Below, piece after piece: positions 1 through 5,568 of a DNA stretch of 7,119 nt; positions within the stretch are counted from its first letter, which is position 1, and each line of letters starts with the position of its first letter. The stretch is taken from the NCBI GenBank assembly GCA_034436375.1, contig DAOTVS010000278.1, positions 1-7,119 of the forward strand, in the 5' to 3' direction. The DNA comes from DAOTVS01 sp034436375 (lineage in GTDB: Bacteria > Chloroflexota > Anaerolineae > SpSt-313). A program made the position numbers and the translations under genes. The notes beneath the pieces were generated by a model. The model did not search any database. It had not been told where the DNA came from and worked only from the letters and a program-made list of their open reading frames with translations.

Positions 1-258
1 GGCTGCGGGCCCACGGGCGAGGGCGTCGGCGGCAGGGCGGTGGGGGTCGGGGAGCCCGGCGCCAGCGTTGCATCCTGGGTGGGGGCAGCCAGGAGCTCGC
101 GGTAGGAGGATCGGCTCATCATGCTGGCGCTACCGCCTCCAGTCGTAGCCGCTAAACTTGGGGGGGGCGATGGTGGAGCCGAGGGTGCAGGCAAGAAGGG
201 CAAAAAGGACAACGACGAGCAGGGTGCGGGAAAGACGGGCAGCAATGGGACGCGACAT
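1..258 (-). CDS. Putative lipoprotein, frame interrupted, 3' end beyond window
   Basis: This leftward gene begins at an ATG (258-256) preceded by AGGAGG at good spacing and by a strong promoter. The first 24 residues (MSRPIAARLSRTLLVVVLFA then LLAC) look like a lipoprotein signal peptide: Arg residues, a hydrophobic core and a lipobox with Cys24. The frame then reads to a TAG at 132-130, giving only 42 residues. If one base is dropped from the eight-G run at 160-167, the frame instead stays open to the window edge and encodes a Ser/Thr/Pro-rich stretch ending in motifs such as SPTPTALPPTPSPVGPQ, a common style for exported proteins. Two readings are possible: one lipoprotein gene with a frameshift (sequencing error, slippage or mutation), or a 42-residue lipoprotein followed by a second gene starting at the ATG at 122. 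I favour the first. The function is unknown. Confidence 0.55.
160..167. repeat. Eight-G homopolymer, likely frameshift site
   Basis: Eight consecutive G on the + strand (eight C on the coding strand of the leftward lipoprotein gene) lie just after the signal peptide codons. Upstream the frame is the lipoprotein frame. Downstream the only frame open to the window edge is the one reached by losing one base or gaining two. Such tracts are prone both to polymerase slippage and to sequencing error, and the sequence alone cannot distinguish these. Confidence 0.6.
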
Positions 259-333
259 TTCGCCTCCTTGGCAGGGTGAAGCTTCAGCGTGTGGCAAAGG
301 GCGGATGGGGTCAATAATGTGCTGCTGGTTTCC

Positions 334-362
334 ATTATCCTGCGCATTTTGCCCCCTGTCAA
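334..362 (-). promoter_or_regulatory. Sigma-70 promoter for the leftward lipoprotein gene
   Basis: On the minus strand TTGACA (362-357), a 17-bp spacer and GATAAT (339-334) form a near-perfect housekeeping promoter. Transcription should begin near 327, giving a leader of about 70 nt before the ATG at 258. Confidence 0.8.
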
Positions 363-380
363 TAGGCCACCTGGCCTATT
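361..380. promoter_or_regulatory. Perfect palindrome, candidate operator
   Basis: AATAGGCCA, a 2-bp centre (CC), then TGGCCTATT: nine of nine bases pair. The site overlaps the last two bases of the -35 box of the leftward promoter and lies about 85 bp upstream of the -35 box of the rightward acylase promoter. Size and symmetry suit a dimeric helix-turn-helix regulator. It has no T tail and follows no gene, so a terminator is unlikely. The regulator is not identifiable from this window. Confidence 0.6.
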
Positions 381-463
381 TTCCCGCCACAATTTCCCAA
401 AAAAGGCGGATCAGCGAGCCCATTCGTTAGCAGTGCACTGAGCTGCGCCCCACCATTAAGGCT

Positions 464-492
464 TTGACGCAACTCCCTGCCTGTGCTAATCT
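464..492 (+). promoter_or_regulatory. Extended -10 promoter for the acylase gene
   Basis: TTGACG (464-469), a 17-bp spacer and TAATCT (487-492), with a TG one base before the -10 box (484-485), make an extended -10 sigma-70 promoter. The start of transcription would be near 499, so the possible TTG start codon at 464 is inside the promoter and cannot be the translation start. Confidence 0.65.
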
Positions 493-511
493 GTACGCCA
501 TTTACAGCGAT

Positions 512-517
512 GGAGGA
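512..517 (+). promoter_or_regulatory. Ribosome binding site of the acylase gene
   Basis: GGAGGA lies 9 nt before the ATG at 527 and downstream of the predicted transcription start. This fixes the translation start at 527 rather than at the upstream TTG. Confidence 0.75.
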
Positions 518-526
518 CGCGGCGTC

Positions 527-2935
527 ATGCCGATGCGTTGGGGCAAGAGGATCGTTCTTGCTGTTGTGATCTTGGCTGTGTTGGCTTTGGCTGGGGGGGT
601 AGGGTCGGTCTACCTCTATTTCCGGCCCGGGCTGCCGGTGACCGACGGGCAGCTGCGGGTTTCGGGCCTCAAGGGGTCCGTGGAGGTGATCCGCGACCGC
701 TGGGGCGTGCCGCACATCTACGCGCAGGATGAGGAGGACCTTTTCTTCGCCCAGGGCTATGTGGAGGCGCAGGATCGCTTCTGGCAGATGGAGCTGAGCC
801 GCCGGGCCGCCCAGGGGACGCTGGCTGAGGTGCTGGGCGAGCCGGCGCTCAAGAGCGACGAGCTGGCGCGCACGCTCGGGTTCGCGCGCGACGCTCAAAC
901 GGAGTGGGACCTGCTCGATGCCGATACGCGGACGGCTCTGGAGGCCTATGCGCGCGGGGTGAATGCCTATCTCTCCATGGCGGGGAGGCATCTGCCCGTC
1001 GAGTTTTCCCTCCTCCACTATACGCCGGCCCCCTGGCAGCCGCTGGATAGCGTCGCCTGGGCGCGCCTGGTGGCCTGGCGGGAGAGCGGCGACTGGCAGC
1101 AGGAGCTGCTGCGCGCCCGGCTGGTGCACGCGGTCGGCCCCGAGCGCGCGGCAGAGCTGGAGCCGGCTGGGGGCTTGAGCCTGAGCCTGCCCGGCGACCT
1201 GGGCAACGGCGCCGCGTTGGCCCAGGCGCTGTTGGTAGATGGGGTAGGGCAAGATTGGGCCTGGGGCGACACCATGCCGGCAGGGGGCAGCGCCTGGACG
1301 GTGGCCTCCGCCGGCACGGCGGGCAACCGGCCGATCCTCGCCGCCGACATGGCGGCGCCGGTACAGATGCCGGGGGCGTGGTATGAGATACACCTGGTCG
1401 GTGGCCGCTATGATGTGATCGGGGGCACGCTGCCGGGCATCCCCGGTGTGCTCAGCGGGCGCAACCGCACGATCGCCTTCGGCAGCACCGAGACCGCTGG
1501 CGACACAACGGACCTCTACGTGGAGCGGGTGCGCATGCAACTAGGCAAAGCGTACTTTGCCGCGAGCCCGCTGCAGGCTGAATACGACGGGCGCTGGGAG
1601 CAGGCTCAGGCCTACCCGCAGCAGATCCGGGTGCGGGGGCAGGGCCAGCCGGTGGACCTGACGGTGCACGTCACCCGGCACGGGCCCTTGCTCAGCGCGC
1701 CCTCGAGCCAGGGCGAGCAGGTGGCCGTGCGCTGGGCCGGCGCCGGGCAGCCGACGGCCTATACCCGTTGCGTGCTGGCGCTCGACCGGGCGAGCAACTG
1801 GGACGATTTCCAGGCTGTGGCCCGCGCATGGACGGTGCCCGCGCGTACGCTGGTGTATGCCGACATAGACGGCAATATCGGCTATGCCGTCGCCGGGACG
1901 ATACCGGTGCGCAGCCAGGGCGACGGCAGCCTGCCCGTGCCGGGCTGGACCGGCGCCTATGAGTGGGCGGGGTTCGTCTCACCCGACGCCTTGCCCCAGG
2001 CGCACAATCCTCAGGACGGGCGGATCGTGGCCGCCGGCAATGCCCTGGCCGTGTCGGGATTGCCGGAACCGACCTCGCCCGATACGGAGACATCCTTTCG
2101 GGCGGACCGCATCAGCCAGTTGCTGCAGGCGCAGCCCAAATTGACGGCTGCGCAGGGCGAAGCCGTCCTGAACGACGATCTGGGACCGGTGCAGCCGCTG
2201 CTGTCACATCTGCTCACTTTGGCGCCCCAGGGTTGGATTCAGGAGCGTTCGATGCCCTATCTGCGCGACTGGAATCTGCACTATGACGCCGACAGTGCCG
2301 GGGCCGGCATCTTTGAGACCTTTTACTGGCGCCTGGCGCACCATACTCTGGATGATGAGTTGGGGCCGGACCTGGTGCAGGAATATCTGAACATTAACCC
2401 CGATGCGCGCAAGGTGTTGGAGGGCATGGCCACCCAACCTGCCAACCCCTGGTTCGACGATACGCGCACGCCCCAGCAAGAGACGCGCGATGACATCTTT
2501 CACAGCGCCTTTGCCGATGCGCTCGACTGGTTGGGCCGCCGCTACGGCGACCTGCCCTATGAGTGGAACTGGGGTCGGGTGCATAACATCTGGTTCCGCC
2601 ACGCGCTGGGTGTGCAGTGGCCGTTCACGATCTGGCTGAACCGGGGGGCCATGCGAGACGGCGGCTCGGCCTCGTCCGTGAATGCGACCCTGCCGGATTA
2701 CAGCGAGCGCTTGGCCGTAGGCACTGCCTCGGCCTATCGCATGGTGATCGATCTCTCAGCCAGCGGCCAGAGCCTGGCGACCACGGCTACGGGGCAGTCG
2801 GGCAATCCGCTGAGTGGGCACTATGGCGATACCATCAATGCCTGGCGGCAGGGGCAGGCTCATCCCCTGCTCTATAGCCGAGACGCAGTCCTCAAGGCGC
2901 AGCAGGCGCGCCTGGTGCTCGATCCGGCGAACTGA
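527..2935 (+). CDS. Penicillin acylase family protein (N-terminal nucleophile hydrolase), divergent
   Basis: 802 residues, membrane-anchored by one N-terminal hydrophobic segment (about residues 9-31 after MPMRWGKR), with the rest outside the membrane. The family hydrolyses amide bonds (beta-lactam side chains, acyl-homoserine lactones and similar), after self-cleavage into alpha and beta chains. Family hallmarks seen: VEVIRDRWGVPHIYA (about 52-66) and AQGYVEAQDRFWQMEL (75-90) in the alpha part; WYEIHL, PGIPGVLSGRN and FRADRI in the beta part; and a C-terminal block with LNRGAMRDGG, SVNAT, GQSGNPLSGHYGD and a final WRQGQAHPLLYSR. The expected nucleophile region reads GGSAWTV (Ser255). Ser lies two residues before Trp, whereas the common form (Ser-Asn-x-Trp) has three. 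The usual Asn-Asn near the oxyanion site reads Gly504-Asn505, the usual Asp-Pro-His reads Asp-Met-Ala, and the usual Gly-His-Asn reads Gly-Arg-Asn. The fold call is firm. Catalytic competence and substrate are uncertain. The gene is monocistronic, ending before a terminator shared with the convergent operon. Confidence 0.9.
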   Translation: MPMRWGKRIVLAVVILAVLALAGGVGSVYLYFRPGLPVTDGQLRVSGLKGSVEVIRDRWGVPHIYAQDEEDLFFAQGYVEAQDRFWQMELSRRAAQGTLAEVLGEPALKSDELARTLGFARDAQTEWDLLDADTRTALEAYARGVNAYLSMAGRHLPVEFSLLHYTPAPWQPLDSVAWARLVAWRESGDWQQELLRARLVHAVGPERAAELEPAGGLSLSLPGDLGNGAALAQALLVDGVGQDWAWGDTMPAGGSAWTVASAGTAGNRPILAADMAAPVQMPGAWYEIHLVGGRYDVIGGTLPGIPGVLSGRNRTIAFGSTETAGDTTDLYVERVRMQLGKAYFAASPLQAEYDGRWEQAQAYPQQIRVRGQGQPVDLTVHVTRHGPLLSAPSSQGEQVAVRWAGAGQPTAYTRCVLALDRASNWDDFQAVARAWTVPARTLVYADIDGNIGYAVAGTIPVRSQGDGSLPVPGWTGAYEWAGFVSPDALPQAHNPQDGRIVAAGNALAVSGLPEPTSPDTETSFRADRISQLLQAQPKLTAAQGEAVLNDDLGPVQPLLSHLLTLAPQGWIQERSMPYLRDWNLHYDADSAGAGIFETFYWRLAHHTLDDELGPDLVQEYLNINPDARKVLEGMATQPANPWFDDTRTPQQETRDDIFHSAFADALDWLGRRYGDLPYEWNWGRVHNIWFRHALGVQWPFTIWLNRGAMRDGGSASSVNATLPDYSERLAVGTASAYRMVIDLSASGQSLATTATGQSGNPLSGHYGDTINAWRQGQAHPLLYSRDAVLKAQQARLVLDPAN

Positions 2936-2969
2936 GGCCCCGGCGGTTATCTGGGAGAACGAGGCTCCG

Positions 2970-3016
2970 CCTGAGTGGCTCAGGACTGTCACGGCAGTCC
3001 TGTCAGCGCTCAGGAC
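2970..3016 (+). other. Overlapping inverted repeats 3' of the acylase gene
   Basis: Three stems share arms: CCTGAG/CTCAGG (2970-2975 with 2979-2984), AGGACTG/CAGTCCT (2982-2988 with 2995-3001) and GTCCTG/CAGGAC (2997-3002 with 3011-3016). The last is followed by CTTTTG. Neighbouring stems overlap, so at least two alternative folds exist. The last stem could act as a weak terminator for the acylase transcript, with the strong terminator downstream as backup. Confidence 0.4.
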
Positions 3017-3051
3017 CTTTTGTGCAGGCGAAATCGACACCCTGGGTAATG

Positions 3052-3091
3052 AAAAAGCGAGGTGGGGCGATTATGCTCCACCTCGCTTTTT
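3052..3091. terminator. Bidirectional Rho-independent terminator
   Basis: A 14-bp perfect stem (3052-3065 with 3078-3091) extends by a few further pairs around a GATTAT loop. The stem begins with five A and ends with five T, so it gives a U tract in both directions. It lies between the convergent acylase gene (stop at 2935) and the kinase gene (stop at 3180) and should end both transcripts. Confidence 0.93.
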
Positions 3092-3179
3092 CCTATTGGA
3101 AGCAAGTGCCAGACCTCACTCGAACGCCAAGGCATTCGCCCAACTGACGCCGGGTTTGACCTGGTCCTGCCGGATCGGT

Positions 3180-4214
3180 CTAGTAGAAGATCTCGGCCAA
3201 CTCGTAGAGGGCCGGATCGACCGTCTTCATCTTGGACATGGCCTCGGTCAGAGGAAAGTCCACGATCTTGTTGCCCTGGAGGGCCGGCATGAAGCCGAAT
3301 TTGCCTTCCTTGACCATATCGGCTGCACGGACGCCCAGGCGGGTAGCGAGCACGCGGTCAAAGACCGTGGGCGAGCCGCCGCGCTGCAGGTGCCCGAGCA
3401 CCACCGAGCGGGTCTCAAAGCCGGTCTGCTTCTCGATCTGCTTGGCGATGGTTTCGGCCAGGCCGCGGCGATCGAGGCGCACATGGCCGAAGGCATCCGT
3501 CTCACCGAGGTCCTCGTTCACGTTGAGGTCGGTGATCTGTGCGCCTTCGGCGACCACGATGATGCTAAAGCGCTTGCCCATGGCATAGCGGCGGCGCATG
3601 TGATCACACACCTTGCTGATGCTGCTGGGCACTTCGGGGATGATGATGAAATCAGCGCCCCCGGCCAGGCCGCCGACCACGGCCACCCAACCTGCATGCC
3701 GTCCCATCACCTCAACCACGAGGGCGCGATGATGGGAATGAGCGGTGGTGTGCAGCCGGTCAAGGGCCTCGCTCACCGTCGTGGTAGCCGTATCAAAGCC
3801 GATGCAATAATCGGTGCCCCAGACGTCATTGTCCATCGTCTTGGGAACGCCAACCGCAGGCACACCGTGCTCGCGGTTCAGCCGCTCGGCCACGCCCATC
3901 GTATCCTCGCCACCGATGGCGACGATGGCATCGAGCCCCAGCTCACGGATGTTATCGAGCACCTTCTTCAGGTCATCGGGCCGCTTGAAGGGGTTGGTGC
4001 GCGAAGAGCCGAGCATGGTGCCGCCGACGTGCAGGATGCCCGACACGCTCTTCAGATTCAGGGGCTCTACCTGCCCCTCAACGAGCCCTTCCCAACCGTT
4101 ACGGATGCCATAGACGTCGAAGCCGTGTTCCAGGCTACGACGCGTGACCGCACGGATAGCTGCGTTAAGGCCGGGAACGTCACCGCCCCCAGTCAGGACG
4201 CCAACTCTAGTCAT
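3180..4214 (-). CDS. pfp: 6-phosphofructokinase, probably pyrophosphate-dependent (group III)
   Basis: 344 residues, the full length of a bacterial phosphofructokinase; a cytoplasmic glycolytic enzyme phosphorylating fructose-6-phosphate at C1. Motifs: TGGGDVPGLNAAIR (8-21) phosphoryl-donor loop; SSR with Arg72; GGEDT (101-105); PKTMDND (124-130) with Asp128 as the catalytic base; MGRHAGW (170-176); AEG (222-224); and LGHLQRGGSP (273-282) binding the sugar phosphate. In ATP enzymes position 104 is Gly (GGDGS) and the residue before TIDND is Gly. Here they are Asp104 and Lys125, the pair known from pyrophosphate enzymes such as that of Amycolatopsis methanolica. The enzyme would therefore use PPi and work reversibly. 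The ATG at 4214 follows AGGAGG by 5 nt. The gene lies 72 bp downstream of the aldolase gene in the same direction, probably in one operon, and ends before a strong terminator. pfkA is the alternative name if the donor is ATP. Confidence 0.93.
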   Translation of the reverse strand: MTRVGVLTGGGDVPGLNAAIRAVTRRSLEHGFDVYGIRNGWEGLVEGQVEPLNLKSVSGILHVGGTMLGSSRTNPFKRPDDLKKVLDNIRELGLDAIVAIGGEDTMGVAERLNREHGVPAVGVPKTMDNDVWGTDYCIGFDTATTTVSEALDRLHTTAHSHHRALVVEVMGRHAGWVAVVGGLAGGADFIIIPEVPSSISKVCDHMRRRYAMGKRFSIIVVAEGAQITDLNVNEDLGETDAFGHVRLDRRGLAETIAKQIEKQTGFETRSVVLGHLQRGGSPTVFDRVLATRLGVRAADMVKEGKFGFMPALQGNKIVDFPLTEAMSKMKTVDPALYELAEIFY

Positions 4215-4224
4215 GAGAACCTCC

Positions 4225-4245
4225 TGCCGGCAACCCGGGCCGGCA
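4225..4245 (-). other. Small GC-rich hairpin beside the kinase ribosome binding site
   Basis: TGCCGGC (4225-4231) and GCCGGCA (4239-4245) form a 7-bp stem with a 7-nt loop in the fba-pfk gap. It touches the first base of the kinase AGGAGG (4225-4220 on the minus strand). It has no T tail, so it is more likely an RNA-stability or translation element, or chance in GC-rich DNA, than a terminator. Confidence 0.3.
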
Positions 4246-4286
4246 ATTCCCCGACCGTAAAGCCGGCCGGCATAGCGGATTACGGA

Positions 4287-5207
4287 TTACTCAACTTCAC
4301 CCAACTCGGCGCTGCGGAAGCTCTTCTTGGCAGAGCGGAAGCCGCCCGTGCTGTCGATGGTGCCCGCGCTGCCGAAGAGGCGGATCTTCTCGCGCACGAC
4401 TTCCTTGACCTCATCCCGGCCGACGCCAATGATCTTGCGCGGGTCGGTCTCATCCGGATGCGCCGCTGAAGCCTTGCGGATGCCCTCGATGAGCGCCACA
4501 TTGAGGTTGGTGGCGACGTTGACCTTGCAGATGCCGGCCTTGATGGCCTCTACCACGGCCTCATGCTGGACGCCCGAGGAGCCGTGCAGCACGAGGGGAA
4601 TATGGGTCGCCTCGTGGACGGCTGCGACTCGCTGGATGTCGAGACCGGCCTCGCGCGAGACCATGCCATGGATCGAACCGCAGGCTACAGCGAGGGAGTC
4701 ACAGGTGGTGCGCTCGACGAATTCCTTCGCTTGAGCCGGGTCAGTCATGGCTGCCAGGACCTGCTCGGGGGTCACCTTGTCCTGGATCTTGAGCACCTTG
4801 CCCAGCTCGGCCTCGACGGGGATGCCCACGATATGGGCGATATCGGCCACGCGCCGCGTAACAGCCACGTTCTCTTCGAATGGCCTGGCTGAGCCGTCAT
4901 ACATCAGCGAAGTAAAGCCGGCCCGCAGGCAGAGCACGTTTTGGTCAAAGTCGGTGCCGTGATCGAGGTGCAAGACGACGGGGACATCCACCAAGCTGGC
5001 AGCGATCTTGACCAAGCCGGCGGCAAAATCCATACCGGCGTAGCGGATGGCGCCCTGGCTGACTTGCAGAATCACTGGAGCGCGCTCTTCCTGCGCGGTC
5101 TCGACGATGGCCTGCACCTGCTCCATATTGTTGGCGTTAAAGGCCCCAACGGCAAAGTGCGATCGCATCGCCTCTTCGAGAATTGGCTTGCTGCTGACGA
5201 GCGGCAT
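4287..5207 (-). CDS. fba: Class II fructose-bisphosphate aldolase (GatY/KbaY-like)
   Basis: 306 residues, cytoplasmic. It cleaves fructose-1,6-bisphosphate (or, in the GatY branch, tagatose-1,6-bisphosphate) to dihydroxyacetone phosphate and glyceraldehyde-3-phosphate using a divalent metal. Visible motifs: FAVGAFNANNMEQ near the N terminus; HLDHGTDFD (80-88) with catalytic Asp82 and metal ligand His83; EAELG (132-136); GSIHGM (178-183) with metal ligand His180; LVLHGSSGV (205-213) with His208; and KVNVATNL (228-235), which resembles the NVATE of GatY and KbaY rather than the N-x-D-T-D of FbaA. The loop after EAELG reads KVLKIQDK and lacks the usual GGQEDD. About 20 extra C-terminal residues, Ser- and Lys/Arg-containing, exceed the usual length of 284-285. 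The start is fixed by AGGAGG 5 nt before ATG. Pairing with phosphofructokinase favours fructose bisphosphate as substrate; tagatose bisphosphate cannot be excluded. Confidence 0.92.
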   Translation of the reverse strand: MPLVSSKPILEEAMRSHFAVGAFNANNMEQVQAIVETAQEERAPVILQVSQGAIRYAGMDFAAGLVKIAASLVDVPVVLHLDHGTDFDQNVLCLRAGFTSLMYDGSARPFEENVAVTRRVADIAHIVGIPVEAELGKVLKIQDKVTPEQVLAAMTDPAQAKEFVERTTCDSLAVACGSIHGMVSREAGLDIQRVAAVHEATHIPLVLHGSSGVQHEAVVEAIKAGICKVNVATNLNVALIEGIRKASAAHPDETDPRKIIGVGRDEVKEVVREKIRLFGSAGTIDSTGGFRSAKKSFRSAELGEVE

Positions 5208-5262
5208 GGTTTCCTCCTAAGAATGTATCCGGGCTGACAAGAACGTCGGCGTCGGGCAAACA

Positions 5263-5297
5263 AGCAGGGCTACCCCCCGGTACGGGCTAGCCCTGCT
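5263..5297 (-). terminator. Hairpin between tRNA-Leu and fba, probable tRNA terminator or fba leader structure
   Basis: A perfect 10-bp stem (AGCAGGGCTA at 5263-5272 with TAGCCCTGCT at 5288-5297) can extend inward by three G-C pairs after one mismatch. On the minus strand it is followed by TTGTTTGCC, a modest T-rich flank. It lies about 80 nt after the tRNA 3' end and about 45 nt before the fba ribosome binding site. I see no convincing promoter between it and fba, so it could also be an attenuator in an RNA reading on into fba. Confidence 0.55.
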
Positions 5298-5329
5298 CCT
5301 GGCCTTCGCGGGCAAAGGCGACGAGCGGT

Positions 5330-5357
5330 TTGTCAGAATCCGTCATGCTACTATAAT
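5330..5357 (+). promoter_or_regulatory. Consensus-like promoter reading antisense to tRNA-Leu, toward the sigma gene
   Basis: TTGTCA (5330-5335), a 16-bp spacer and a perfect TATAAT (5352-5357). Transcription should start near 5364 and run through the complement of the tRNA gene to the ECF sigma factor gene at 5569, giving a leader of about 200 nt. No better rightward promoter was found closer to the sigma gene. Confidence 0.6.
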
Positions 5358-5374
5358 CAGAAGTGTGGCTTTTA

Positions 5375-5458
5375 TGCCGAAGGTGGGATTCGAACCCACA
5401 AGGAGTCAACCTCCAACGGTTTTTGAGACCGCCGCGTATACCGTTCCGCCACTTCGGC
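5375..5458 (-). tRNA. tRNA-Leu (anticodon CAA)
   Basis: 84 nt, class II tRNA with a long variable arm, reading UUG leucine codons. The acceptor arms GCCGAAG and CTTCGGC pair perfectly with discriminator A at 5375. The anticodon stem GCGGT/ACCGT encloses loop CTCAAAA, giving anticodon CAA. The T arm carries GGTTCGAATCC, and the variable arm contains the GGAG/CTCC stem. The 3' CCA is not encoded: the genomic sequence after the discriminator is TAA, so CCA must be added by nucleotidyltransferase. It has its own promoter immediately upstream. Confidence 0.96.
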
Positions 5459-5478
5459 CTGCACCAGCGACCGCTAAA

Positions 5479-5507
5479 AGTATAGGCAAACGAGGCTAAT
5501 TCGTCAA
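5479..5507 (-). promoter_or_regulatory. Promoter of tRNA-Leu
   Basis: On the minus strand TTGACG (5507-5502), a 17-bp spacer and TATACT (5484-5479). The expected start is near 5472, about 14 nt before the mature tRNA 5' end, leaving a short leader for RNase P to remove. Confidence 0.82.
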
Positions 5508-5568
5508 GCGGCCCAGTTCGCCGATTCTGTCGGGTTTAGGGCCCTCTTTTCCGCGAAGGCTGGTATCC

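Noticed and set aside
158..430. A 90-codon + strand frame in the left intergenic region
   Set aside because: It crosses the leftward lipoprotein start, its promoter and the palindrome. It has no ribosome binding site or recognisable motif.
359..1540. A 393-codon minus-strand frame opposite the acylase gene
   Set aside because: It is antisense to clear penicillin-acylase motifs and rich in Arg/His/Pro/Gln as expected of a shadow frame; its start would lie inside the acylase coding region.
2814..4469. A 551-codon open frame on the + strand across the kinase and aldolase genes
   Set aside because: It overlaps the acylase 3' end, the terminator and two well-supported minus-strand genes. Its protein resembles no family and is a codon-bias shadow of GC-rich genes.
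5287..5346. A 19-residue minus-strand open frame (ATG at 5346) ending within the hairpin upstream of fba
   Set aside because: Considered as a leader peptide because its stop codon sits in the hairpin arm, but it has no ribosome binding site and no run of codons for one amino acid.
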